DNA of 64,000 nucleotides from Archangium gephyra (GTDB lineage Bacteria > Myxococcota > Myxococcia > Myxococcales > Myxococcaceae), in assembly GCF_001027285.1 (NCBI RefSeq), contig NZ_CP011509.1, positions 6,906,501 through 6,970,500 on the forward strand, given 5' to 3'. Under the pieces are notes generated by a model. That model searched no databases. It saw only the letters and a list, made by a program, of their open reading frames with translations, and was not told the DNA's origin. Positions 10,001 through 18,205 of the stretch are shown here, in pieces (within the stretch, counting starts at the first letter, position 1; each line of letters begins with the position of its first letter). Position numbers and translations under genes: made by a program.

Positions 10001-10289
10001 GTCCGTCGCGGCCCATCCAGGTCATGACGCGCCAGCCATCGGCGTCCGAGGCCGAGGAGGTGACGGGGAAGCCGACACTCGGGTCGACGATGAACGAGCC
10101 GTAGTAGTCGTCGACGCCGCCGCGCTCCTGTGCCTTCGGATTGACCGGGTATTGGAAGACCATGGGCGACTCCCAATCGGGAGTCGTGCCGCAACCCGGG
10201 CAGCCGAACTCGAGGGTAGCGAGCAGGAGAAGGACGGGGCGCGCCAGTCGCGCGGCCAGCGTGCGGTGGATCGGAGCTCGAGGTGACAA
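7020..10289 (-). CDS. secreted M23 metallopeptidase with Gly/Ser/Asp linker, VWD and C-terminal discoidin-like domains
   Basis: A 1089-aa exported protein. It starts at a TTG (10289) preceded by GGAGG; a signal sequence (residues 10-32, ending near FGCPGC) follows and may be a lipoprotein signal, though the lipobox is poor. Residues ~260-395 are cysteine-rich. The M23 peptidase domain (~400-510) has both zinc motifs: HSGID (H402, D406) and HLHFE (496-500), with FGHLNEL between, so it should cleave peptidoglycan-type peptide cross-links. A low-complexity linker of repeated SDG(4-8) units (~575-685) leads to a von Willebrand type D-like domain beginning WGDPHIVTFDGLAYDFQA, and the last ~140 residues (YLIVDLGEVHPLARVVVQ) look like an F5/8 type C (discoidin) carbohydrate-binding fold. 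Possibly a surface-bound wall hydrolase used in predation or envelope remodelling (inference). Confidence 0.88.
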   Translation of the reverse strand: MSPRAPIHRTLAARLARPVLLLLATLEFGCPGCGTTPDWESPMVFQYPVNPKAQERGGVDDYYGSFIVDPSVGFPVTSSASDADGWRVMTWMGRDGQLGETISKLDSNRQPLSVPGTKIYSVADGEVVAAQRNTKGLQTLVIEHTLGSDVRLCSAFQGLAPAGGLVSGSLLRRGDEIGALTGNELFYVFLSDSFCDLVKSELDSSGYILDWSSVRFAAVDKWENSPRTVKVSDTTGFPKPRKSGGAASLTRAAFITPSFFINDRANCRGMRREQCQQSVGCGLFLCDSGARPVCDLNERLFSETCARPPTPPCTSGTEWPSATPIVFCQFPFDPVMVEGAPNLGAGRTQCTGFEIGQPYGRTCFSKGMPYGECCECKRDANGNAIRPECCSKSIYRCTGNMHSGIDFTLPFDSPIYSPVGGTVICAGDGKSCPWHGGPCLDLPVCGYQHEISLTVQAGDYIVIFGHLNELASGLKVGDTVVPGQLLATSGSMNGPHLHFEIREKETNIGFNPYDFFTGAQKQAMADAYAAYDYGQICTDGPGGPMDQPKTVFGKDSWPERLNSSCAEGRCPGLDYKWCFDPSGGGTDGGMDGGTGDGGGGSDGGGGGSDGGGGGGSDGGGGGGSDGGGGGGSDGGGGGGSDGGGGGGGSDGGGGGGGSDGGGGGGGGSDGGGGGGTTPGSSWGDPHIVTFDGLAYDFQAVGEFVVLESTEGAPLLVQARQQPLFMSRQVSINTAVAAALGADRVALYVGRTTPLLVNGVATPLAEGATLNLTGGGKVSLRGSRYTFTWPASTGEHLDVELAADHLDLHPALPASRKGQVRGLFGDFNGERSDDVATRTGTVLSSPTFQEFHGTFVESWRVTLAESLFDYASGESPDTFTDRTFPSQFVGTRDLPDDQRTAARTVCTSRGITDATLLDACTLDVALSGNENFANSAAAAQPPAASYDMLVNLAANRPVTVSGTSDGDPRLITNTVFAPEGQYWRDLGYVAVLGAGSYLIVDLGEVHPLARVVVQADNNDGYLVESSLDGATWSALADIPSYGGAGMRTRPMITLPSRVDARYVRISPVWGDNAYSISELELYGPAAPAGP
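8265..8535 (-). repeat. tandem low-complexity repeat encoding (Ser-Asp-Gly-n) linker
   Basis: About ten irregular tandem units built from gtcgct/cccgccccc-acc-type blocks (on the + strand) encode successive SDG4 to SDG8 units in the M23/VWD protein. Units vary in the number of Gly codons (proline-like CCA/CCC/CCG triplets on the opposite strand). Such triplet-based repeats expand and contract by slippage without shifting frame, so copy number is likely to vary between strains. Confidence 0.9.
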
Positions 10290-10371
10290 GGAACCTCCAG
10301 GACTGCACCCTTCCGAGAAGCTTCGGAGGGGGCGGTGCCCAGTCTATGAGGAGGGCTGGGAATGGGGCAAA

Positions 10372-11604
10372 ATGGACATTGGCACCCGGATGACCCTTCA
10401 AGATCGACTGAACGCGCTCACCGGCCTGCTCAGGCCGTGGTCCGAGCTCTGGTCACGTTCCATCCTCCAGAACTGGCCGGAATCCGGAGCCGCTTATCCC
10501 GAATCCTGGCTGTCCTACGCTGAATCACTCGACGAAGAGGGCGAACGGAGGCTGGATGCTGGGGAGCTTCCAGGTGAGCCTCCCCGGCCGCTGCATTCGC
10601 TCGTGCTCGAGCTTCGTGAACTGACGGCGCTGCCCTGGCATGAAGGCGTTCAACGTCTGACGACCGCGGACGCGCAGGGACTCAGCGCCAAGAAGGTCCA
10701 TGAGATCGAGAGGGTCCTCTCCCTGCTCGGGCCGAGGACGAAGGCGATTCGTCAGGCGGTCGATATCGGTGGCGGCATGGGACACCTCGCCCGTCTCTGT
10801 GTCCGGACTTTCGATTGGACCTTCCACAGCATCGATCGCGATGCCGCTTTGCAGGAGAAAGGCCGGGACTGGTTGCGAAGGGCCCGGGCCCTGCCGCGGG
10901 AAAAGCTGTGTTTCATCCACTCCTCCGTCGAAGACGGGCCGCAGGGCGAGCTGGATCCGCTCTTTTCCGGTCAGGACCGGGTCTCGATCGGTCTCCACAC
11001 CTGCGGGTCGCTCGCGCTGACGCAGCTTCGCAAGAGCCAGAAGGCAGGGCTCCTCCTGAACTTTGGCTGCTGCTACGACCAGATGGATGCCGCACGGGAC
11101 TACCCTGTCTCCCGCTGGGGGAAGGCCCATGCGCTTCCCCTCAACCGGCGTGCCCTGTTCCTGGCGACGCGTGGACGGCACCAGAAGACCGAGGCCGAGT
11201 TCGCGCTGATGAAACGCGTCAATGCGCAACGGTTCGCGCTCGGTCTCCTGCTGAGGCGGAAGTTTCCCGCTCTCGGCTTCGTGCGGGCGGGGGATGCACC
11301 CAAGACGCTCTATGCCGGGAGTTTCGCTGTCTATGCGCGTGATCGCCTGGAGCGCCTGCGGCTCGATGCCGGCATGACGGACGCCGAGCTGAATTCCTTC
11401 GAATCGTCCGCTCGTCCCGAGACGAGGCGCCTCTTCCTCTGTCACCTGCTGAGGGATCGCTTCGCGAGGGCGCTGGAGCTCGTGATTCTGCTCGATCGCG
11501 CGCTGCTCCTCGAGGAGCTGGGCTTTCAGGTCGAGCTGCTGCAGGTCTTCGAACCGCGCCTCTCGCCCCGCAACATCGCCCTCATCGCGTCAAGGGCGGA
11601 CTGA
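10372..11604 (+). CDS. METTL25/RRNAD1-like SAM-dependent methyltransferase
   Basis: A 410-aa soluble protein. The SAM-binding motif I is DIGGGMGHLARLCVRTF, followed by an acidic motif (SIDRDAALQEKGR) and the downstream segment LLLNFGCCYDQM. The combination of 'D(I/V)GxGxGHLAR' with '(N)xGCCY' is characteristic of the METTL25/RRNAD1 methyltransferase-domain family (Pfam Methyltransf_32), better known from eukaryotes, whose members act on rRNA or ribosome-associated targets; the substrate here is unknown. The start at 10372 is preceded at some distance by GAGGAGG; the next ATG at 10390 is an alternative. It is divergent from the M23 protein gene, sharing an ~80-bp intergenic region. Confidence 0.75.
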   Translation: MDIGTRMTLQDRLNALTGLLRPWSELWSRSILQNWPESGAAYPESWLSYAESLDEEGERRLDAGELPGEPPRPLHSLVLELRELTALPWHEGVQRLTTADAQGLSAKKVHEIERVLSLLGPRTKAIRQAVDIGGGMGHLARLCVRTFDWTFHSIDRDAALQEKGRDWLRRARALPREKLCFIHSSVEDGPQGELDPLFSGQDRVSIGLHTCGSLALTQLRKSQKAGLLLNFGCCYDQMDAARDYPVSRWGKAHALPLNRRALFLATRGRHQKTEAEFALMKRVNAQRFALGLLLRRKFPALGFVRAGDAPKTLYAGSFAVYARDRLERLRLDAGMTDAELNSFESSARPETRRLFLCHLLRDRFARALELVILLDRALLLEELGFQVELLQVFEPRLSPRNIALIASRAD

Positions 11605-11668
11605 GCCCATCCTCCCTATACTCCTCCGGACACACGGCGGCTGTCGGCCCCCGCTCGCGTGCCCGGCC

Positions 11669-13546
11669 ATGGAAACCCCTCCTTCTCCCCCGCCCCCCGC
11701 CTTTCGCTCCTGGATCCTGGAGCGGCTGGACTCCCTGCTCTCGGAGTCCCTGCGCCAGGGGTCGCCCACGGATCTCGTCCGCTACCGGCTCGTGGTGGGC
11801 ACCGCCTGCTTCTTCATCGTGTTCAACCTGATCTACACGATGGCGGCCGTCTTGTCGGGCCTGCCGCCCTACCCCAGCCTGGCCGCCAGCCTGATCTACG
11901 TCGGCGTCCTGGTGCTCACGCGCCGTTCGGCCACCATCGAGTCACCCACGGCGCTGCTGTTGACGGCCTTGTCGCTCGTGCTCATCGCCGCCGCCTTTGA
12001 TGGCAATGCCCCCTTTGTCAGCACCCACGCCATCTGCACCCTGATCCCCGTCATCGCCGTGTACCTGTCCGGCGCTCGCGTGGGGCTGTTCATCACCCTG
12101 CTGCTGATCGTGCCCCTCTGCGTGGGCTACCCGCTCTACGTCACCTTCGCCCAACCCGCCCCTCTGCCTCCCACCCCCTACCTGATGTGGTTCGGGCACG
12201 TCTTCGCCGGCCTGGCCCTGTTGGGAGCCTGGGGCGTGGGCTCGCTGCACAACGCCGCGCGGGACTCCGCCCAGGGCACGCTCGAGCGGACGATGAAGGC
12301 GCTCCAGCTGAGTGAGAACAAGCTCAGCAACCTCCTGGAGAGCACGGAGGATCCGGTGCTCTCCCTGGACAAGAAGGGCCTGCTGCTGACCGCCAACTCC
12401 GCGGCGAGGCAGCTGCACCTCCAGCGTTTCGGCCATGAGCCCGGGGTGGGCCAGCCCTTCTGGATGGAGCCGGAGCGCCGCCAGCGCTGGGCCCCCCACG
12501 TGGCCAAGGTGCACGCCGGCCAGCGCGAGCGTTTCGAGGACGAGTTCGAGGTGCGGGGCTCCCGCCGCCTCATGGACATCAGCCTCAGCCCCCTGCGGGA
12601 TGGGGACGGAAAGGTCGTGGGGCTGACGGTCTTCGCACGGGACATCACTCCCCGCAGGCAGGCCGAGGCCCGGCTGGGAGAGCTGCACCGGACGCTGCTG
12701 GATGTGTCCCGGCAGGCGGGCATGGCGGAGATCGCCACCGGCGTGCTCCACAACGTGGGCAACACCCTCAACAGCGTGAACGTCTCCACCAGTCTCGTCA
12801 TGGACCGGCTGCGCCTGTCGCGAGTCTCCAGCGTGGGCCGGGCCGCCCAGCTCCTGCACGAGCACACCGGGGATCTGCCCACCTTCTTCACCCGGGATCC
12901 GCGGGGCCAGCAGTTCCCGGCCTTCCTCCAGGCCCTGTCCGAGCAGCTCGAGCAGGAGCGCAACGCCCTGCTCAAGGAGATGCACTCCCTGAGCGAGGGG
13001 GTGGAGCACATCAAGTCCATCGTCAGCATGCAGCAGCGGCATGCGAGCTCCGCGGGCGTGAGGGAGCAGGTGGCCATGCCCGTCCTCATCGACGAGGCGC
13101 TGCGCCTGCACGCCGCGTCCTTCGAGCAGCTGGGCATCCACGTCGAGCGCGACTATGCCCCGGTGCCGCTGCTCTCCGTGGATCGGCACAAGCTGCTACA
13201 GATCCTCGTCAACCTGCTGAGCAACGCGCGCCACGCGTTGATGGACAGCCCGCGGAAGGACAAGCGGCTGAGCATCGGCATCCAGCCGGCGCCGGACGGA
13301 GAGCGGGTGCTCATCGAGGTGAAGGACAACGGCGTGGGCATCGCCCCGGAGAACCTGCCGCGCCTGTTCACGCAGGGCTTCACCACCAAGAGGACGGGCC
13401 ATGGCTTCGGCCTGCACATGAGCGCCCTGGCCGCCGAGGAGTTGCGCGGGCGGCTCACCTGCGACAGCCCCGGCCCCGGCCAGGGCGCTACCTTCACCCT
13501 GGAGCTGCCGCTGGCGGAGGAACCCGGGCCACGGCCAGTGAAATGA
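11669..13546 (+). CDS. membrane PAS sensor histidine kinase
   Basis: A 625-aa kinase with about six membrane segments (residues ~40-200), a PAS domain (~225-340, NLLESTEDPVLSLDKKGLLL ... VFARDITPRRQ), a phosphoacceptor helix pair and a C-terminal HATPase (N box LLSNARHAL, G1 DNGVGIAPENL, F box FTQGFTTK, G2 GHGFGLHMSA). The phosphoacceptor is H361 in GVLHNVGNTLNSV, the variant H-box in which HN replaces the usual HE; this form is common in myxobacterial and planctomycete kinases. The insert of about 100 residues between the two DHp helices is typical of this subclass. No partner regulator is adjacent, so it is an orphan kinase; the signal is unknown. Confidence 0.92.
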   Translation: METPPSPPPPAFRSWILERLDSLLSESLRQGSPTDLVRYRLVVGTACFFIVFNLIYTMAAVLSGLPPYPSLAASLIYVGVLVLTRRSATIESPTALLLTALSLVLIAAAFDGNAPFVSTHAICTLIPVIAVYLSGARVGLFITLLLIVPLCVGYPLYVTFAQPAPLPPTPYLMWFGHVFAGLALLGAWGVGSLHNAARDSAQGTLERTMKALQLSENKLSNLLESTEDPVLSLDKKGLLLTANSAARQLHLQRFGHEPGVGQPFWMEPERRQRWAPHVAKVHAGQRERFEDEFEVRGSRRLMDISLSPLRDGDGKVVGLTVFARDITPRRQAEARLGELHRTLLDVSRQAGMAEIATGVLHNVGNTLNSVNVSTSLVMDRLRLSRVSSVGRAAQLLHEHTGDLPTFFTRDPRGQQFPAFLQALSEQLEQERNALLKEMHSLSEGVEHIKSIVSMQQRHASSAGVREQVAMPVLIDEALRLHAASFEQLGIHVERDYAPVPLLSVDRHKLLQILVNLLSNARHALMDSPRKDKRLSIGIQPAPDGERVLIEVKDNGVGIAPENLPRLFTQGFTTKRTGHGFGLHMSALAAEELRGRLTCDSPGPGQGATFTLELPLAEEPGPRPVK

Positions 13547-13663
13547 GCTCCCTGCATCATCTCAATGACAATCTCGAAAGCGTATGAGGCAATACGTACG
13601 ACGCCCGCCCCACGCATAATGGATTTACCGCCAGACGCCGATGAGGCAGGATGCCGCGCCGTC

Positions 13664-16189
13664 ATGAGAGTCATTCGAGGGGGGAGTCCTATCTTGGAAC
13701 AGTTCCATTTGTCAGGTCGGTGGTTGTGCGCGCTCATGCTGGCGCTCGCGGTGAGTGCCTGCGGAGATAAACCGGTTTCCACCGACACGGTGGCATCCAT
13801 TGTCATCAGCGGGGTGCCGGCAGAGCCCATCCCCCCCAGCCAGACCGTGCAGCTCACGGCGACGCCCAGGGATGCGGCCGGGAACACCGTGAACCAGCCG
13901 GTGAGCTGGAGCTCCAGCAGCCCCGAGGTCGCGGAGGTGAGCGCCGAGGGTCTGGTGAAGGCCGTGCGGTTGGGCAATGTGACGATCTCCGCCACCAGCG
14001 AGCGCCACACCGTCACGGTCGTGGTGCGGGTGGGGGAACGCCCGGCTGCTGGCAACAAGGTGGCTTCCATCCTCATCGGCGGGGTGCCGGCCGAGCTCCC
14101 CCCCACTGAATCCGTGCAGCTCACGGCCACTCCCCGGGACGCGGACGGGAACGCCTTGGCCCGGCCGGTGAGCTGGAGCTCCAGCAATCCCGCGGTCGCG
14201 GAGGTGAGCGCCGAGGGACGGGTGAAGGCCGTGCTGCCGGGCGATGTGACGATCTCCGCCACCAGCGAGAGCCACACCGCCGCGGTCGTGGTGCGGGTGC
14301 GCGAGCGCATGAGCCCTGGCAACAAGGTGGCTTCCATCCTCATCAGCGGGGTGCCGTCCGCGCCCCTCCCCGCCACCGAATCCGTGCAGCTCACGGCCAC
14401 CCCCCGGGGGGCGGACGGGAACGTCCTGGACGTGCCGGTGAGCTGGATCTCCAGCAACCCGGAGATCGCTCAGGTGAGCGCCGAGGGGCGGGTCACGGGC
14501 ATGCAGCCGGGGGAGGTGACGATCGCCGCCACGAGCGAGTGCCACACCGCCACGGTCGTGGTGCGGGTGGGGATCGCACGGGTCGCGTCCGTGACGCTCG
14601 AAGGCGTCCCCTCCGGGCAGGTGAACATCGGCACCACGGTGCAGCTCAAGGCGATACCGCGCAACTCCCTGGGTGATCCCCTTCTCGACCGTGCGGTCAC
14701 CTGGAGCACGAGCGACTGGAACCGGGCGCAGGTGAGTACCACCGGATTGGTGACGGCGAAGCAGTCCGGTACGGTGACCATCACCGCCTCCAGCGAGGGG
14801 AAGAGCGCGTCCGCGACCCTCACCCTCTTCGCCCCCGTCGCCACGGTCACGGTTACGCCCTCCTCCGCGGCGCTCTATGCCACCCAGGAGGTTCAGCTCC
14901 AGGCCGTCCTGCGGGACATCAATGGTGCCGTGCTGACGGGCCGCACGGTCACGTGGACGAGCTCCGACGAGTCCCGCGCGGTGGTCCAGGCGGACGGCAA
15001 GGCCACCGGCGTGGGCGAAGGTGCGGTGACCCTCACCGCCACCAGCGAGGGGAAGTCGGCAGTGGCCAACCTGCGCGTGATCGCGCGGCCGACCCCCTCG
15101 TGGAACCAGACCGCTGAATGGGCGACGTACCAGGGCAACCCCCGGCACACCGGCGCGGTGGAGGCGACGCTGGATCCGCTGGCCTTCCACGAGCTGTGGG
15201 TGAGCCCGGTGGTCACCGGCGGCTCCGGGCTGAACCCGGTCACCGAGGGCGGAGGCGCGGTCTTCGTCTCCAACAACAGCTACTTCGGCGGCCAACAGCT
15301 GACCGTCCTCAATGCGAAGACCGGGGCTCAACTGTGGACGTATGGCTTCGGCGGCATCCACTCGGCCCACCCGGCCGCCTACCACAACGGCACGGTCTAC
15401 CTCACCACGGGTGGCCACGGAGACTCGTTCCTCTACGCCTTCGATGCCGCCGCCGGCACCCTCCGGTTCCGCAGCTCGTACGGCAACCAGTGGTCGCGCT
15501 ACTACGCCCCCGTGGTCATCGGAGACACCGTGTTCATGGCGGGTGGCTACTACGGCGGCATGTATGCCTTCAACGCCACCAGCGGCGAGCAGCGGTGGTT
15601 CCTCGGCACCAACCAGTACGACGAGTGGACGCCCGCGGTGGCCGGCGATCTGGTCTTCGCGTACACCGGTGACTACAGCCCCAAGCTGCAGGTGGTGAAC
15701 GCGGCCACGGGGACGGTGTCCTACGAAATCGCCGACCCCGCCTTCTATTGGAACGGGTGGAGCATGAACCTGGCGCCGGTGCTGGGCGACTCCAAGAACA
15801 TGCTCGCCATCCAGGGCAGCCGGCTGCTCTCCTTCGATCTGGAGAACCGGCGGATTGGATGGACGCGGACGGGCTCGTTCACGGGCAATGTCACGGTCGC
15901 GGACGGCGTGCTGTACGTGTTCAACAACCGGCAGGTGGAGGCACGTGCCGAGGCCGATGGCGCCCTGCTGTGGACCTGGGTGCCGCCGGAGGGCGATCCG
16001 CAGGGGACCATGATCGTGACGGACAACCTGCTCTTCGTCAGTACCGCGTCGAACACGTACGCCGTCGACCTCGGCGCCCGGATGCACCTGTGGAAGTACC
16101 CCGCCGGTGGACGCCTGGCCCTGGGCAAGGACGGGATCCTCTTCATCTCGCAGACCAATGGGAAGCTGGCCGCCATCGCGGTGAAGTGA
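13664..16189 (+). CDS. exported lipoprotein with five Ig-like (Big_2) domains and a PQQ-type beta-propeller
   Basis: The signal sequence WLCALMLALAVSACGD carries a lipobox (VSAC), so the product is an outer-surface or periplasmic lipoprotein. It then has five bacterial Ig-like (Big_2) repeats of ~85-90 residues, each starting VAS(I/V)-x-I-x-GVP and containing a VSWSSSNPxVAxVSAEG-type core, and a C-terminal propeller of ~340 residues with PQQ/WD-like repeats (NAKTGAQLWTYGFGG, NATSGEQRWFLG). Big_2 domains usually serve as rigid cell-surface stalks; the propeller is probably the binding head. The start is uncertain: ATG 13664 is listed, but TTG 13694 has a better-placed GGGGAG ribosome site and gives a tighter signal peptide; the frame is open to 13565. 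Confidence 0.85.
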   Translation: MRVIRGGSPILEQFHLSGRWLCALMLALAVSACGDKPVSTDTVASIVISGVPAEPIPPSQTVQLTATPRDAAGNTVNQPVSWSSSSPEVAEVSAEGLVKAVRLGNVTISATSERHTVTVVVRVGERPAAGNKVASILIGGVPAELPPTESVQLTATPRDADGNALARPVSWSSSNPAVAEVSAEGRVKAVLPGDVTISATSESHTAAVVVRVRERMSPGNKVASILISGVPSAPLPATESVQLTATPRGADGNVLDVPVSWISSNPEIAQVSAEGRVTGMQPGEVTIAATSECHTATVVVRVGIARVASVTLEGVPSGQVNIGTTVQLKAIPRNSLGDPLLDRAVTWSTSDWNRAQVSTTGLVTAKQSGTVTITASSEGKSASATLTLFAPVATVTVTPSSAALYATQEVQLQAVLRDINGAVLTGRTVTWTSSDESRAVVQADGKATGVGEGAVTLTATSEGKSAVANLRVIARPTPSWNQTAEWATYQGNPRHTGAVEATLDPLAFHELWVSPVVTGGSGLNPVTEGGGAVFVSNNSYFGGQQLTVLNAKTGAQLWTYGFGGIHSAHPAAYHNGTVYLTTGGHGDSFLYAFDAAAGTLRFRSSYGNQWSRYYAPVVIGDTVFMAGGYYGGMYAFNATSGEQRWFLGTNQYDEWTPAVAGDLVFAYTGDYSPKLQVVNAATGTVSYEIADPAFYWNGWSMNLAPVLGDSKNMLAIQGSRLLSFDLENRRIGWTRTGSFTGNVTVADGVLYVFNNRQVEARAEADGALLWTWVPPEGDPQGTMIVTDNLLFVSTASNTYAVDLGARMHLWKYPAGGRLALGKDGILFISQTNGKLAAIAVK
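13789..14575 (+). repeat. three ~270-bp intragenic direct repeats (Big_2 domains)
   Basis: The first three Ig-like domains of the lipoprotein are encoded by near-identical blocks with a period of about 270 bp (units starting near 13789, 14059 and 14326), sharing long stretches such as 'gtgcagctcacggc' and 'gtgagctggagctccagca'. The fourth and fifth domains are diverged at the DNA level. The similarity implies recent tandem duplication or gene conversion and makes the region prone to copy-number change or assembly collapse. Confidence 0.85.
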
Positions 16190-16224
16190 GGCGCCACGCA
16201 CCCCAGCAGCCTGGCTTGTTCTCA

Positions 16225-16246
16225 GGGGGGAGCCCCGGCTCCCCCC
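16225..16246. terminator. bidirectional hairpin between convergent genes
   Basis: A perfect 10-bp inverted repeat (GGGGGGAGCC, 2-nt loop, GGCTCCCCCC) lies 36 bp after the stop of the Ig/PQQ lipoprotein and 32 bp after the stop of the convergent lipoprotein gene. There is no T-tract on either side, so it would be a non-canonical terminator. Confidence 0.5.
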
Positions 16247-16277
16247 CGGATGCCGGCCCCCTACACGCGCAGCGTCT

Positions 16278-17276
16278 TCACCAGGCCCCGCAGGAGCGCC
16301 CCAGTGACTCAAGGCCGCTCACCACCTGTTGAGCGACTTCGAGGCTGCTCGTTTCCACGCCCTCGACCTTTGGGATGCTCGTGTCGGCAATGCTGAAGCC
16401 ATATACGACGCCCACGGGGATACCCACGGCCGTCATGTCAATCCATTGCACGTTCGTCAGCAACGTGTGGTCCAGGTGGCTGAGCGAAAGAATGATCGGC
16501 GGGCCACCCTTCGAGATCCCGATGCGGCAGTTCCCGAGGTATTCGAAATGGGCCCCGAACCTGAACTCACGCAGCTCGCGGTCCATGAGCTGCTCAATCC
16601 CCTTCACCACTTCAGCGCGCTGGGCTTCGTGCTCGGGGTGCGGATCCGAGCGCCTGGCCGCGCTCGCCTCCGCTTGAGCTTGTCTTGCGTCGACGGCGGC
16701 CTGGCCGCGAACCGCATGCCCTTGCTGGCGGGCTTGAGCCATCGGCTCGAGCGTGGCCACGAACGCTTCCGCCCTGGCGGTTTCGTAGAAACTCACCTCG
16801 ATGTTTTCGAGGATGACGTACCCGGCGAGAATCGACTGCTCCTTCGTCGTGCACGTCACGGCCTCGGCGCTGCAGCGGTAGCCGCCCTCCTCGCCCCGCT
16901 GCAAGGCATATTCGCGGGCAGCGGCCGCGAACCTGGCCTCGGGCGCGGCCAGAACCTGGCCTCCGTTCTCTTGGCACCAGCGCTGGAACTCCTTGTACAT
17001 GGCGCTCACCGCCTTTTGGCTGTACTCCTCCATGGTGGTGCCTTGGAGGCGGTCGATGAACGAGCGCTGCCAGGGCACGACCCTCACGGTGGTGGTCTGT
17101 CCAAGCGAATGGATTTTGGGTTCAGCCTCGTACCCTAGCGAGTCCACGAAAGCGGCGAACGGCATCTTCTCGTAGGACCGCGGCGGACGGGGCTGAAGGG
17201 TGGCGCAACCGCTGGCCATCACCGCGACCAGCAGGGCCAGAACCCCAGCGAGTGAGGGTGCCCCTGGCGGTCTCAT
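16278..17276 (-). CDS. hypothetical lipoprotein, 332 aa
   Basis: Start chosen at 17276 because it gives an excellent lipoprotein signal: MRPPGAP, hydrophobic core SLAGVLALLVAVMA, lipobox ASGC at residue ~24. An upstream in-frame ATG at 17330 would bury this signal. The mature part is mostly alpha/beta with an Ala/Gln/Arg-rich segment (QARQQGHAVRGQAAVDARQA) suggesting a helical or coiled-coil hinge, and four scattered cysteines. I do not recognise a family. It is followed upstream by another exported protein gene in the same direction (100 bp apart), so the two may be co-transcribed. Confidence 0.7.
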   Translation of the reverse strand: MRPPGAPSLAGVLALLVAVMASGCATLQPRPPRSYEKMPFAAFVDSLGYEAEPKIHSLGQTTTVRVVPWQRSFIDRLQGTTMEEYSQKAVSAMYKEFQRWCQENGGQVLAAPEARFAAAAREYALQRGEEGGYRCSAEAVTCTTKEQSILAGYVILENIEVSFYETARAEAFVATLEPMAQARQQGHAVRGQAAVDARQAQAEASAARRSDPHPEHEAQRAEVVKGIEQLMDRELREFRFGAHFEYLGNCRIGISKGGPPIILSLSHLDHTLLTNVQWIDMTAVGIPVGVVYGFSIADTSIPKVEGVETSSLEVAQQVVSGLESLGRSCGAW

Positions 17277-17377
17277 CACGGGAGATACGTCGGGGAACGG
17301 CGAGACAGGGTGGCGTGGGAGAGAGCTCATGGGGACAGCACTATGCCATACGAAGTGCTTGCTCCCGCCTGCTGCCC

Positions 17378-18121
17378 TCAGCACATGGGCGCGTACACCG
17401 GCCAGATGAGGAGCAGGCCGTTCTCGTCGGAGATGGGCAGCCAGCCCAGCGGCTCCAGGGGCTTGTCCAGGTCGATCATGGCGCCGATCTGCAGGAAGTT
17501 CCCCTGCCTCTGCAGGATGCGCGCGTCCACGAGCTCGCCGTTCCGGCGGAGAGGGTAGTCCCGCGAGACGGGATGGGAGCGGGCGTCCAGCCTCGGCGCC
17601 AGGTAGAGGCGGGACTGCCCCCGGGGCGCCAGGTGGTAGAGCTCCACGCCGCTCCACCGCCACTTCTGCGAGTCGAACGAGAAGAACCCGACGCTGGGGC
17701 CCTTGTCGGCCTCCTCTCCCTCGCGGAGCCAGGCGCGCTTGTTGGTGCGCACGTCCACCACGACGTGGAGGTACTGCCCCCGCTGCTCGACCACCGGGAA
17801 CTTCATCAGCGACTGGCGGTCATAGTCCCAGCCGCTGAGCGGGCCCAACTCCTTCAGGATCAGCTTGCTGTCCGACGCGAACGCCTCACCCTCGGGCCGG
17901 AAGCTCGGGACTTCACCCGTGGGCTGCTGGTCCGGACCGGTCATCGCGCTGATGGAGGCGATGCCGATGACGTTGCGCAGGGCCTCGTCGGAGATCTCCG
18001 CGCGGGACACGAAGATCACCTCGTGCGGCAGGTCGGCGCGGGCCGGGAGGGCGGTGAGCAGCACCAGGAAGCAGAGGACTGAGAGGAACGGGACTCGGCG
18101 GGGATGGGAGGGGTTCATCAT
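17378..18121 (-). CDS. hypothetical exported protein, 247 aa
   Basis: The start at 18121 (MMNPSHPRR) is chosen because it places a standard Sec signal peptide next: positive n-region HPRR, hydrophobic VPFLSVLCFLVLLTALP and an ARA cleavage site before DLPHEV. The frame is open to 18160. The mature protein contains 'NKRAWLREGEEADKG' and 'LARRG'-free beta-rich sequence (WRWSGVELYHLAPRG), resembling a periplasmic SH3-like or beta-barrel fold, but no family is recognised with certainty. It lies upstream of, and in the same direction as, the 332-aa lipoprotein gene. Confidence 0.68.
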   Translation of the reverse strand: MMNPSHPRRVPFLSVLCFLVLLTALPARADLPHEVIFVSRAEISDEALRNVIGIASISAMTGPDQQPTGEVPSFRPEGEAFASDSKLILKELGPLSGWDYDRQSLMKFPVVEQRGQYLHVVVDVRTNKRAWLREGEEADKGPSVGFFSFDSQKWRWSGVELYHLAPRGQSRLYLAPRLDARSHPVSRDYPLRRNGELVDARILQRQGNFLQIGAMIDLDKPLEPLGWLPISDENGLLLIWPVYAPMC

Positions 18122-18205
18122 GCCTGGAGGCACTGCACTCCCCGGGCCACTCTCCGCCACTCACGTAACTGGCGGAGATCATTGCCGTTTTATCGGCACC
18201 GTGGC

